A stretch of DNA of 64,000 bases from Rickettsia endosymbiont of Ceutorhynchus obstrictus. GTDB lineage: Bacteria > Pseudomonadota > Alphaproteobacteria > Rickettsiales > Rickettsiaceae. This document shows positions 37,153-46,025 of this stretch, piece after piece (the first letter of the stretch is position 1; the number at the start of each line of letters is the position of its first letter). The DNA lies in assembly GCF_964026565.1 (NCBI RefSeq), contig NZ_OZ032162.1, forward strand, positions 1,116,001 through 1,180,000. The letters run 5' to 3'. The notes beneath the pieces are model-generated. The model had not been told where the DNA came from, did no database searches, and was given only the letters and a program-made list of their open reading frames with translations. The position numbers and the translations under genes were made by a program.

Positions 37153-39639
37153 TTATAACTGTTTTTTCTCTTCAATAAGCTCGAAAACTTCAACTACGTC
37201 GCCTTCTTTTATATCTTCGTAATGTTCAAAAGCTATACCGCATTCAAAATTTTCTCTAACTTCTTTAACTTCTTCTTTAAAACGTTTTAGAGTTTTAAGC
37301 TTGCCTTCGTGAATTACCACATTATCACGCAATAAGCGCACGCCGGCACCTTTCTTTATAACTCCTTTCGTTACATAAGAGCCGGCTATTTTTCCGACTT
37401 TTGAAACGTTAAATACTTGTCTAATTTCTACCGAACCGATATATTGCTCTCGAATAATGGGATCAAGCATACCGCTCATTATCGCTTTTATGTCATCTAA
37501 TAAATCGTATATTATACTATAGTACCTAATTTCCACCTTTTCTTTTTCCGCCATTGCCGTAGCATTATTACCGGCTCTAACGTTAAAGCCAAGCACAATA
37601 GCCTTGGAAGCTTGCGCTAATGTTATGTCGGATTCCGTTATCGGTCCTACCCCGCTATGCAGAACTCGAAGTTTCACTTCATCATTCGGTAATTTTAACA
37701 AGCTACCGCTAATAGCTTCAACTGAACCGTGAACATCCCCTTTAATAATTACCGGCAGTTCTTTTATTTTACCCGTGCCGGCAGCTTTAAGGAATAACTC
37801 CTCCAAGCTTGATCGCGGAGCAATAGAGATTTTACGCTCTTTTACGATACGTGTGCGATATTCTACGATATCTTTTGCTTGTTTCTCATTTTGAACTACG
37901 TTAAATTTATCGCCCGCATGCGGAACTTCATTTAAGCCGTAAACTTCAACCGGTACAGACGGTAATGCTGAATGTATTTCTAATCCTTTATCGTTATTCA
38001 TTCGTTTAACTTTACCGTAAGAAGTACCGGCAATTATTATATCACCGTTTTTTAAGTTACCTTGTTGTACTAATATAGTTGCAACTATGCCTTTTCCCTT
38101 TTCAACTCTTGATTCGATCACGACTCCGGCTGCGGCACCGACCGGGTTTGCTTTAAGATATTGCATTTCGGCAACTAGTAAAATTGCCTCTTCTAATTTA
38201 TCTAAATTTATTTTTTTCAAAGCAGAAACCGGTATAACCATAACATCCCCGCCAGTCTCATCACTTATAATTTCATGAACAAAAAGCTCATTTTTAACCT
38301 TCTCAATATCGATATCGGGCTTATCAATTTTATTAATGGCAACAATTATAGGAACATGAGCAGCTTTGGCATGATTAATTGCTTCGATGGTCTGAGTTTT
38401 AATTCCATCGTCTGCGGCAACTACTATTATTACTATATCCGTTACTTGCGCTCCTCGACCGCGCATTTCCGAAAAAGCTTCATGTCCGGGGGTATCAATA
38501 AAAGTAATGGCTTTACCGCCCTCCAAAGTAACTCTATAAGCACCGATATGCTGAGTAATTCCGCCGGTTTCCTGTGCCGCAATATCGGTAGATTTTAAAG
38601 CATCGAGTAATGAAGTTTTTCCGTGATCTACGTGCCCCATAACAGTCACAATAGGAGCGCGCGGCTTTAAATCTTCATCTTTTTCATTTTTATTAATTAA
38701 AATATTTTCAATATCCGATTCTTGAACTCTTTTTACCGTATGACCTAAATTTGTAGCGACTAATTCCGCCGTATCTGCATCGATCATTTGGCTGGTATTT
38801 GCCAAAATCCCTAATTTCATTAGTTCTTTTATAACATCAACAGCCCGCTCCGACATACCGCTTGCTAAATCGCTAATACTTATAACTTCAGGGATCGTAA
38901 CTTCTCTATATATTTTTTCCGGTTGCTGCTGCTGCGCTTTTCGTTTCTCTTTGTCTCTAGCTCTTTTTATTGATGCAAGGCTTCTAGTTTTGCCCCCCAA
39001 ATCACCGCCGTCTTCACCGAGCATATTAAAGATGTCGGTCTTTTTTAATTTCTTTGGTTCTTCAATTTTGATTTTCGGCGCAACTATTTTTCCTTCCGTT
39101 AACTTCTCTCTTCCTATATCACTTTCCGATTCAATGCCAAAACGGCTACGAACGCCGATCAAAGGAGATTTTACAAAAGCTTCTACTTTCTTTTCCGGTT
39201 TTTGTAAGTCTGCATTAGTCGTAGTAGCATCTTCTTGCGTCTCTTCAAACCTTACCGATTTGGTATCATTTTCAGGCGGTAAATCTTCCGGAGGTTCTTC
39301 TTTTTGAATGGTCGCTTGATTCATACTAGCAAGTCTGCTTAAAGTGCTTATAGGCGCATTTTCGTTAGACCTTGCCTGCTCTGCAGCTTTTTTAAGAATA
39401 GATAAACGCCTATTAAACTCTTCATTAGTCGATTCTAGATTTTGATTTGAGTTATTTTTTTCTTTACCTAAAGAAAGTGTACCGCCGGTTACGGTACTTT
39501 TTCTAACTTCAACTAATGTTCTAGATTTAGAATTAACAAAGCTTTGAGGCCCACTAAGAGACTCAATAGGTTTATTAAGCGATAGTTTTGAATTGCCAAG
39601 CGTCAACTTTTTGGGTTTGATTTCCTGGTTATTCGTCAT
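37153..39639 (-). CDS. infB: Translation initiation factor IF-2
   Basis: A protein of 828 residues from ATG 39639 (MTNNQEIKPKKLTLGNSKLS). IF-2 delivers fMet-tRNA to the 30S subunit. The N-terminal 330 residues are charged and of low complexity, as in other IF-2 proteins. G1 is GHVDHGKTS, G2/G3 give GGITQHIG and DTPGHEAF, G4 is NKIDKP. Domain IV, binding fMet-tRNA, is at the C-terminus (RVLRDN..., HEGKLKTLKRFKEEVKEV). It is last in the rimP-nusA-infB order, separated from nusA by an RPE cluster. Confidence 0.97.
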   Translation of the reverse strand: MTNNQEIKPKKLTLGNSKLSLNKPIESLSGPQSFVNSKSRTLVEVRKSTVTGGTLSLGKEKNNSNQNLESTNEEFNRRLSILKKAAEQARSNENAPISTLSRLASMNQATIQKEEPPEDLPPENDTKSVRFEETQEDATTTNADLQKPEKKVEAFVKSPLIGVRSRFGIESESDIGREKLTEGKIVAPKIKIEEPKKLKKTDIFNMLGEDGGDLGGKTRSLASIKRARDKEKRKAQQQQPEKIYREVTIPEVISISDLASGMSERAVDVIKELMKLGILANTSQMIDADTAELVATNLGHTVKRVQESDIENILINKNEKDEDLKPRAPIVTVMGHVDHGKTSLLDALKSTDIAAQETGGITQHIGAYRVTLEGGKAITFIDTPGHEAFSEMRGRGAQVTDIVIIVVAADDGIKTQTIEAINHAKAAHVPIIVAINKIDKPDIDIEKVKNELFVHEIISDETGGDVMVIPVSALKKINLDKLEEAILLVAEMQYLKANPVGAAAGVVIESRVEKGKGIVATILVQQGNLKNGDIIIAGTSYGKVKRMNNDKGLEIHSALPSVPVEVYGLNEVPHAGDKFNVVQNEKQAKDIVEYRTRIVKERKISIAPRSSLEELFLKAAGTGKIKELPVIIKGDVHGSVEAISGSLLKLPNDEVKLRVLHSGVGPITESDITLAQASKAIVLGFNVRAGNNATAMAEKEKVEIRYYSIIYDLLDDIKAIMSGMLDPIIREQYIGSVEIRQVFNVSKVGKIAGSYVTKGVIKKGAGVRLLRDNVVIHEGKLKTLKRFKEEVKEVRENFECGIAFEHYEDIKEGDVVEVFELIEEKKQL

Positions 39640-39739
39640 AAATGTTAAACCTTTCCGTAGCAATATTATATTTAGTATAAAGTTTCTCGAAATACGAGTA
39701 GTATAACTTTACCGCCTATAATTAGCAATTATTAAATTA

Positions 39740-39960
39740 TTATAGTCCAATAACGTCATGGCGAGACGCCTCTTGGCGTCGTGGCCATCCAGTAAAACAT
39801 ATTTTTATACTAAACTTGTTTAGTATTCTAATTAAATCCCTCATTACATTCGGGATAGCCTGGATGGCCACAGCCACTACGTGGCTTCGCCATGACGAAT
39901 TTTTATTAATTTCCGAGCCACGCAACAATGCTTTCCTGCCCTCGCAGGAATGACATACAG
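39740..39960. repeat. RPE cluster between nusA and infB
   Basis: Arms GTCATGGCGAGACGCC / GGCTTCGCCATGACG around TAAACTTGTTTAGTATTC, and a B-type right end, GAGCCACGCAACAATGC, near 39915. The block resembles that at 10480-10640. It separates two genes that usually form one operon; whether it terminates transcription is not evident. Confidence 0.6.
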
Positions 39961-39961
39961 C

Positions 39962-41488
39962 TCAACTAACTATATTATCCTTTTCTTGACTCTCTTTAAA
40001 TTCTCCGTGTTGACGGGCGGTTTTAATTAACAATTTAATGTTTTCATCCGTCATATTAGAATTCGGAGCTAAAGTTTTAAATTCGGTTAAATTCACTTCT
40101 CCCAAATCTTCTATTGTTTTTATGCCGTACTCGGCAAATTTTAATATAGCATCAGGTTGAAGTTCTAATATATCTATTAATTCTTGTTCAACTCCAAGCT
40201 CTTCAAGCTTTTTAACAATTTCTTCGTTTTTAATATCAACGTAATCAACCGCTCTTTTTTTGATCTCTATAGCAAGCTCTTCTTCAAAACCTTCGATCGC
40301 CGTTAGCGAATTAATTTCACTATTTGCTATTTGCTCGACGGAAGTAAATCCCGTAACCGATAAAAGTTGAGCTATAACTTCTTCAACATCTAAAGCTTCC
40401 ATAAATAATTCTGTTGAAGTTACAAATTCATCATTTCTTCTTTTTGATTCTTGCTCTTCCGTCATTATATCGATATTCCAGCCCGTTAGCTTTGAGGCTA
40501 AGCGCACATTCTGCCCTCGCCTGCCGATAGCTATACTTTGATTTTCCTGAGATACTACAACTTCCACCTTTCTCTTATCTTCATCAATTAAAATTTTGGT
40601 AATTTCTGCCGGTGCCAAAGCATTAATTACGAATTGAGCAACGTTATTAGTCCATAATACTATATCTATCTTCTCACCGTTTAGCTCATTTGTCACCGCC
40701 CGAACTCTATTACCTCTAATACCGACACATGACCCTACGGGGTCAACACTGGTATCCGAAGCAAATACCGCTATTTTAGCTTTTGAACCCGGATCACGTG
40801 CTACTGCTTTTATTTCGATAATATTATCATAAATTTCCGGTACTTCTAATTCAAATAGTTTAATTAACATTTGATTATCGGTTCTAGATAAGAAAATTTG
40901 CGGTCCTTTAGCTTCTAATCTTACATCTTGTACATAAGCTTTAACACGATCATTAATTTTAAAGCTTTCTCCTCTAATTAATTGCTCTCTTTTAAGTATT
41001 GCTTCGGTACGCCCCAAATCAACAAATACATCACCATATTCTATTCTTTTAATTATACCGTTTATAATTTCACCTTTTCTATCTTTGAAATCATAATATT
41101 GTTTTTCTCTTTCTGCTTCTACCATACGTTGGGTTATTACTTGCTTTGCAGCTTGCGCCGCCACCCTTGCATGATCGATCGGCGGTAAGTATTCATATAT
41201 CTCATCACCGATTTTAGCATCCGCTGTTTTTTCAAGGGCATCCTTCAGAGAAATCTGAGTTAAATAATCTTCTACCTTTTCTACTATTTCAAGAACTCTT
41301 AAAAGATTTATTTCACCTGTCTTCTTATTAATTTGCGCTTTAATATTATATTCGTTACCGTATTTTTTTCGTCCCGCAACCTGGACTGCTTGCTCAACTG
41401 CCGAAATTAAATTTTCTTTTGATATACCCTTTTCACGAGCTACGGAATCTATAATTTGTAAAATTTCTACATTACCTATGTTAGACAT
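39962..41488 (-). CDS. nusA: Transcription elongation/termination factor NusA
   Basis: A protein of 508 residues. NusA binds RNA polymerase and modulates pausing and antitermination. The order is: N-terminal polymerase-binding domain (residues 1-130), S1 domain (GEIINGIIKRIEYGDVFVDLG), two KH domains (DPVGSCVGIRGNRVRAVTNEL and QENQSIAIGRRGQNVRLASKLTGW), and two acidic C-terminal repeats typical of alpha- and gammaproteobacterial NusA. It is co-oriented with rimP (67 bp upstream). Confidence 0.97.
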   Translation of the reverse strand: MSNIGNVEILQIIDSVAREKGISKENLISAVEQAVQVAGRKKYGNEYNIKAQINKKTGEINLLRVLEIVEKVEDYLTQISLKDALEKTADAKIGDEIYEYLPPIDHARVAAQAAKQVITQRMVEAEREKQYYDFKDRKGEIINGIIKRIEYGDVFVDLGRTEAILKREQLIRGESFKINDRVKAYVQDVRLEAKGPQIFLSRTDNQMLIKLFELEVPEIYDNIIEIKAVARDPGSKAKIAVFASDTSVDPVGSCVGIRGNRVRAVTNELNGEKIDIVLWTNNVAQFVINALAPAEITKILIDEDKRKVEVVVSQENQSIAIGRRGQNVRLASKLTGWNIDIMTEEQESKRRNDEFVTSTELFMEALDVEEVIAQLLSVTGFTSVEQIANSEINSLTAIEGFEEELAIEIKKRAVDYVDIKNEEIVKKLEELGVEQELIDILELQPDAILKFAEYGIKTIEDLGEVNLTEFKTLAPNSNMTDENIKLLIKTARQHGEFKESQEKDNIVS

Positions 41489-41554
41489 AAATTTTTACCA
41501 TAAATTTTTTTACCATAAATTTAGTATATTTTTAATGCAAATAAAGTTTTTACG

Positions 41555-42043
41555 CTATTTTTTGCCTAGTAATTCCTTAAACATTTCATCAGTTAAAACT
41601 AAAGAAGCATTTTTAATTAAGTTAAAATTAATTACTAACTCTTCTCCTTTAAGATTTACGTAAACTTTATCATCTTCGGCTTTAATTATCTTACCTTGAT
41701 AACGAGTTTTACCGTTTAATAATGCTTTAAGTTTTATATTAACTTCTCTACCGCTAAATCTATTATAATCTTCAAATTTCACTAATGGGCGTTCCACACC
41801 GCTTGATGACACTTCTAAATTATATGCGTCATCAATAATATCTTCTACATCAAGAATAGCGGAAATATTTTGGCTAACTTTTCGGCAATCTTCTATCGTT
41901 ACTTTTTCGCCGTCTAACCTATCAATTAATATTTCAAGTGTTTTATAATTTAATCCTCGCAAACGTACAACCACCGGCTCAAACCCCATAGTTGTTAGGG
42001 TTTCTTCTATCAAGCTTATTATTTGTTGTTCAATGGATTGCAT
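41555..42043 (-). CDS. rimP: Ribosome maturation factor RimP
   Basis: A protein of 162 residues with the RimP pattern: GFEPVVVRLRG, then LEILID, DCRKVSQNISAILDVEDII and NLEVSSSGVERPL. RimP assists 30S assembly, especially helix formation and S12 entry. It heads the rimP-nusA-infB cluster. An RPE1-type copy lies immediately upstream (42070-42194), leaving little room for a promoter close to the start. Confidence 0.95.
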   Translation of the reverse strand: MQSIEQQIISLIEETLTTMGFEPVVVRLRGLNYKTLEILIDRLDGEKVTIEDCRKVSQNISAILDVEDIIDDAYNLEVSSSGVERPLVKFEDYNRFSGREVNIKLKALLNGKTRYQGKIIKAEDDKVYVNLKGEELVINFNLIKNASLVLTDEMFKELLGKK

Positions 42044-42069
42044 TTTTAAATTTTACTTATTATTGGTTA

Positions 42070-42194
42070 CAGCTAAATTCAGAAAGCTTCCGACAAGATG
42101 AATTTGAGGAAGGGCCTGCGCAGCGTACAGGAGTACGTGAGTACAGGCGAATGCCGAAAAATTTACTTGTATCAAGCGATCGCGATGACGCTGT
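42070..42194. repeat. RPE1-type palindrome upstream of rimP
   Basis: Starts CAGCTAAATTCAGAAAG and ends GCGATCGCGATGACGCTGTAC. It is closely related to the copy inside comF. The rest of the 42044-42759 gap is RPE and B-end sequence (B right ends at about 42425, 42541 and 42590). Confidence 0.8.
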
Positions 42195-42663
42195 ACCCCA
42201 AAGTGTTTCAGTATCGTGGTCAACTAAGCCTTGTTGTGTGAAGCGTAAAAACGCTCTCGATGTCATTCCCGCGTAGGCGGGAATCCAACCTTACTTATGT
42301 CAGGCTGAACTTGTTTCAGCATCTCATTAATATATCCTGAAATAAATTCAGGATGACTATAATTTTTCTAGATTCCCGCCTTTAGCTAGAATGACACCCT
42401 TTTTATGGCAATTTCTAATCCATGCAACAACGCCGGCTTGACCCCGGTATCCAGAAAAAATCTTAGTAAAAGACTGGATGCCGTGGTCAAGCCACGGCAT
42501 GACACCATACTTGTAATAACCATAATACAGTAAATTATGAGCCATGCAACAACGCCCCGCCTACGCGGGAATGACATACTACCGCTTTTATCAAGCCACG
42601 CAACCACGCCGGTCAAGCAACTAGATGACAATTTTCATGGGATACTTTAAGTATACCACCAAC

Positions 42664-42685
42664 AAAAAAGGTGGGTTAACCCACC
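42664..42685 (-). terminator. Rho-independent terminator of tlyA
   Basis: On the minus strand GGTGGG-TTAA-CCCACC is followed by TTTTTT. The T-run corresponds to the A's at 42664-42669. It lies 75 bp downstream of the tlyA stop. Confidence 0.85.
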
Positions 42686-42759
42686 TAATTTCCCACCCAT
42701 ATATCGTATTATAAGCAAGATACACCAGTTAGAATATATTAGCAATATTTAATTCAAAA

Positions 42760-43506
42760 TTATGAAATTTTTCGTCTCCCGTAGATTAAAAATTCTTTAT
42801 TACCTTTTGCCCCTAAAATAGGACTGGCTATTATACCGAATATTTTAAAATTATGCTCGCGCTCAAGCCATGAACTAATTTTATCGCATACTTTTTGATG
42901 CAAAAGAGAGTTTTTAATAATCCCGCCTTTTTCTACTTCATGCTTTTCAACTTCAAATTGGGGCTTTATTAAAGCCACAAGCTCACAATCTTGTTTAGCC
43001 AGAGTTAAAGAAGCCGGCAATATCGTTGTTAAACTAATAAAACTAGCATCACAAACGATTAAATCAGGCGGTGTAGTAATCTGTTTATCGGTTAAATAAC
43101 GTGCATTAGTTCGCTCTAACACTATTATACTTGGATTATCTCGTAATCTATGATGTAATTCTCCGTAACCGACATCTACGGCAAAAATTAATTTCGCTTT
43201 TCTCTCAAGTAATATTTCGGTAAAACCGCCGGTACTGCTGCCGATATCTAGACAAACCAAATTTTGCGGATTAACTTTAAAATGATCTAAAGCGGCAATT
43301 AGTTTTAAAGCTCCTCGTGATACATAATTATGCTGCGGCTGTTTCACGGTAATATTAGTACTATTAACAGCAACTTGCATGCCTGGTTTAGTTAATTGCG
43401 TAAATTCGTTATGTACCTTCCCTTGTATGATCAGGCTTTGCGCTAAATTAATGTTTTCAACGAGACCCGACTTTAATAAATATTCATCAAGCCTAATTTT
43501 ACTCAT
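42760..43506 (-). CDS. tlyA: TlyA family rRNA methyltransferase / haemolysin
   Basis: A protein of 248 residues. An N-terminal S4 RNA-binding domain (IRLDEYLLKSGLV...IIQGKVHNE) is followed by an FtsJ-like SAM domain with CLDIGSSTGGFTEILL and AVDVGYGEL. The family methylates rRNA ribose (2'-O) in mycobacteria; rickettsial TlyA has also been described as haemolytic when expressed in other bacteria. The two roles cannot be told apart here. A clear terminator follows. Confidence 0.92.
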   Translation of the reverse strand: MSKIRLDEYLLKSGLVENINLAQSLIIQGKVHNEFTQLTKPGMQVAVNSTNITVKQPQHNYVSRGALKLIAALDHFKVNPQNLVCLDIGSSTGGFTEILLERKAKLIFAVDVGYGELHHRLRDNPSIIVLERTNARYLTDKQITTPPDLIVCDASFISLTTILPASLTLAKQDCELVALIKPQFEVEKHEVEKGGIIKNSLLHQKVCDKISSWLEREHNFKIFGIIASPILGAKGNKEFLIYGRRKIS

Positions 43507-43529
43507 AATATACCTAAGTGAAATTAAAG

Positions 43530-43790
43530 TCCGTCATTGCGAGGAGGCAATGCCCGCGTGGATACCCTAAACGTCATTACGAGTGAGGGACGAAGTCCCG
43601 ACGTGGCAATCTAGTCCTTGTCATGCTGAACTTGTTTCAGCATCTTTTTTTAGTAGATCCTGAAATAAATTCAGGATGACTATGTTTTTCTGGGTTGCCA
43701 CAGCTACTTCGTGGCTTCGCCATGACGGATTTTTATTATTTTTCGAGCCAGGCAACAACGCTAGTGCCTCCTCGCAATAACGGTTTCTTG
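43530..43790. repeat. RPE cluster between tlyA and tyrS
   Basis: Contains GTCATTGCGAGGAGGCAATGCCCGCG, the TCATGCTGAACTTG double hairpin, and a B-type right end (GAGCCAGGCAACAACGC at about 43746). Nothing else is recognisable between the two genes. Confidence 0.6.
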
Positions 43791-43798
43791 TTATGTTT

Positions 43799-45037
43799 TT
43801 ATTCAGCCTTAACCAGTATGTGCTTCTTCTTACCGACGGAAAGCTTAATTACCTGTCCATCCAATAAAAAATTACTGTTAATTAACATATTTTCATCAAG
43901 CACCGTTTGATCGTTAACTTTGCTGCCCTTACCTCTAATTAATTTACGGCTTTCGGATTTTGAAGAGCTAAGCCCGGCTTTATAAAATAATTCAAATGCC
44001 GGAATACCTAGTTGCAATATTTGCTGCTCAATAATAATAGTCGGTAAATTCTCGTCAATTTCTCCTTGTTCAAACAATTTAATTGACGTCTCTAACGCCG
44101 ATTTTGCCGCCCCCTCTCCGTGACAAAGTTTGGTCAAATTAAAAGCTAATTGTTTTTTTGCACCGTTAATATCCGACTCTGCCAAATTTTCAAATTCCGC
44201 TAAAGCATTTTTCGATAACTCACTATATAGCCGAGCAAATCGTACAACATCCGCATCTTCACAATTACGCCAATATTGATAATATTCGTAGGGACTTAAA
44301 AGGTCTTCGTTAAGCCATACCGCTCCACCGACCGACTTACCCATTTTCTCCCCTGAAGAAGTCGTAAGTAGCGGCGTCGTCATCCCGAATACTTCTCTGC
44401 CGGTTAGCTTTCTGATAAGCTCGGCACCCATCACTATATTACCCCATTGGTCACTACCGCCTAACTGCAATACGCAATCGTAATTTTTGCTTAAATGGTA
44501 AAAATCATAAGCTTGCAATAACATATAGTTGAATTCTAGAAAACTTAAATGCTGCTCACGATCTAAACGTAACTTTACCGAATCCATCGTTAACATCCGA
44601 TTAACGGAAAAAAACGCGCCGAAATCCCTTAAAAAATCCAAATAATTAAGAGAATCTAGCCACTGCGAATTATCTAGCATAATAGCGTCGCTTTCACCGC
44701 TACCGAACTTAATAAATTTCGACAAAGATTTTTTAATACCTTCGGCATTTTTGACAATATCTTCTTTAGTTAGAGCCTTACGTTCTTGATTTTTACCCGA
44801 AGGGTCACCGATTTTACTAGTACCGCCACCGATTATCACGATCGGTTTGTGTCCCCATTGCTGCAGCAGCCGCAAAATCATTATCTGCATTAAACTACCG
44901 ATATGTAGCGACGTAGCCGTACAATCAAAGCCGATATAAGCGGCTATTTTTGTTTCTGCCGTTATAGCGGTTAGCCGCTCAAGGTCGGTGCATTGGTGCA
45001 AATATCCTCTATTTGCAAATTCTTTAATAAAAGTCAT
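43799..45037 (-). CDS. tyrS: Tyrosyl-tRNA synthetase
   Basis: A class I synthetase of 412 residues. The HIGH motif is SLHIGS (CTATSLHIGSLMQIM) and the KMSKS loop is GEKMGKSVGG. The tyrosine-binding region is YMLLQAYDFYHL with the QLGGSDQWGNI segment. A C-terminal S4 domain (SSSKSESRKLIRGKGSKVNDQ) binds the tRNA anticodon arm. The length and order are normal. Confidence 0.97.
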   Translation of the reverse strand: MTFIKEFANRGYLHQCTDLERLTAITAETKIAAYIGFDCTATSLHIGSLMQIMILRLLQQWGHKPIVIIGGGTSKIGDPSGKNQERKALTKEDIVKNAEGIKKSLSKFIKFGSGESDAIMLDNSQWLDSLNYLDFLRDFGAFFSVNRMLTMDSVKLRLDREQHLSFLEFNYMLLQAYDFYHLSKNYDCVLQLGGSDQWGNIVMGAELIRKLTGREVFGMTTPLLTTSSGEKMGKSVGGAVWLNEDLLSPYEYYQYWRNCEDADVVRFARLYSELSKNALAEFENLAESDINGAKKQLAFNLTKLCHGEGAAKSALETSIKLFEQGEIDENLPTIIIEQQILQLGIPAFELFYKAGLSSSKSESRKLIRGKGSKVNDQTVLDENMLINSNFLLDGQVIKLSVGKKKHILVKAE

Positions 45038-45107
45038 ATGTATTTTTTAGTTTACGGTAATTTATAAAGTTAATGTTTGAATATTATATATACTATTATT
45101 TAATTTA

Positions 45108-45132
45108 ATTGTATTATAAATTATAATACAAT
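45108..45132. promoter_or_regulatory. 25-bp palindrome, probable VapB operator
   Basis: A perfect palindrome: ATTGTATTATAA, central A, TTATAATACAAT. It overlaps a TATAAT box (45122-45127) and lies 41 bp upstream of vapB. VapB antitoxins bind such inverted repeats to repress their own operon. Confidence 0.65.
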
Positions 45133-45173
45133 GCTAGTATTTAATGTAATAATAATTTAAATGGTATTTTTAT

Positions 45174-45431
45174 ATGTATATTAATACACTTACTATTACC
45201 TCTCAAGGGCAAGTATCTTTACCAAAGAAAGTAAGAGAAGTTCTAAATAGTAATATTATCTCTATCGAAATTAATGAAAGTAATCAAGTCATATTATCCC
45301 CTATTTCCGATGTTGGCGGTGCACTTGCCGCTTATAAAAAAGATTCCAAACTTTCATTCAATGAAATAAGAGAAAAAGCGTGGCATGAAAATATCTCTCA
45401 AACTCTCAAAAAGAATGAGAAATATTTATGA
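45174..45431 (+). CDS. vapB: VapB antitoxin (AbrB/SpoVT type)
   Basis: A protein of 85 residues. The N-terminal swapped-hairpin domain reads TLTITSQGQVSLPKKVREVL, and the C-terminus is charged and disordered-looking (SFNEIREKAWHENISQTLKKNEK), the part that neutralises the toxin. Its last codons overlap the vapC start in ATGA, so translation is coupled. It probably represses its own promoter through the palindrome upstream. Confidence 0.9.
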   Translation: MYINTLTITSQGQVSLPKKVREVLNSNIISIEINESNQVILSPISDVGGALAAYKKDSKLSFNEIREKAWHENISQTLKKNEKYL

Positions 45432-45838
45432 AATATCTCTGTGATACAAATTTTATTGCACGATATCTTCTGGCAGATAATCAAGAAATGTTTGATAAGA
45501 CAAAAATAGTATTTGATAAAGTAAAAACAGGTCATATTACTTTAATAATAGAACAGACTGTATTTACTGAAGTAATATATTTACTATCCTCATTTTATAA
45601 AATACCACGTAAAGAAATATCATTAACACTATCCGAAATGTTTACTTATAAAGGAATAAAATGCAAAAAAGAATGTTTTTTAACTGCTTTAGAATATTAT
45701 ACCAAATATAATATTCATATAGTTGATTGCATTTTACTTGCTGAAGCTACACTTGAAAATATTCCTATTTGCACTTTTGATCAAAAATTACTTAAATTAG
45801 CTAGCGAGTATGGAATATCAATTAAGAAAAAACTATAA
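45428..45838 (+). CDS. vapC: VapC toxin, PIN-domain ribonuclease
   Basis: A protein of 136 residues. The four PIN acidic positions are Asp6 (LCDTNFIARYL), a Glu in VFTEVIYLL, an Asp in IVDCILLA and an Asp in CTFDQKLLKLA. VapC cleaves RNA, often initiator tRNA, until bound by VapB. All acidic residues are present, so it looks active. It is an accessory toxin-antitoxin pair, of the sort often gained or lost in Rickettsia. Confidence 0.92.
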   Translation: MKYLCDTNFIARYLLADNQEMFDKTKIVFDKVKTGHITLIIEQTVFTEVIYLLSSFYKIPRKEISLTLSEMFTYKGIKCKKECFLTALEYYTKYNIHIVDCILLAEATLENIPICTFDQKLLKLASEYGISIKKKL

Positions 45839-46025
45839 ATATTCAAAGTTTATTGTAAATAACGACATTTTGTGTGACAAACTCTTATAGATAAAGGAAA
45901 ACTAAATCCTATTAAGAACCAAGTTAAATAAAATTGATTGCCAAAATACTTTAAAAAAATATCCATTGCTTTACTAAATTTTATTTAATATATAATTAAA
46001 GTTATTATAAATAAAAATTATAGAT

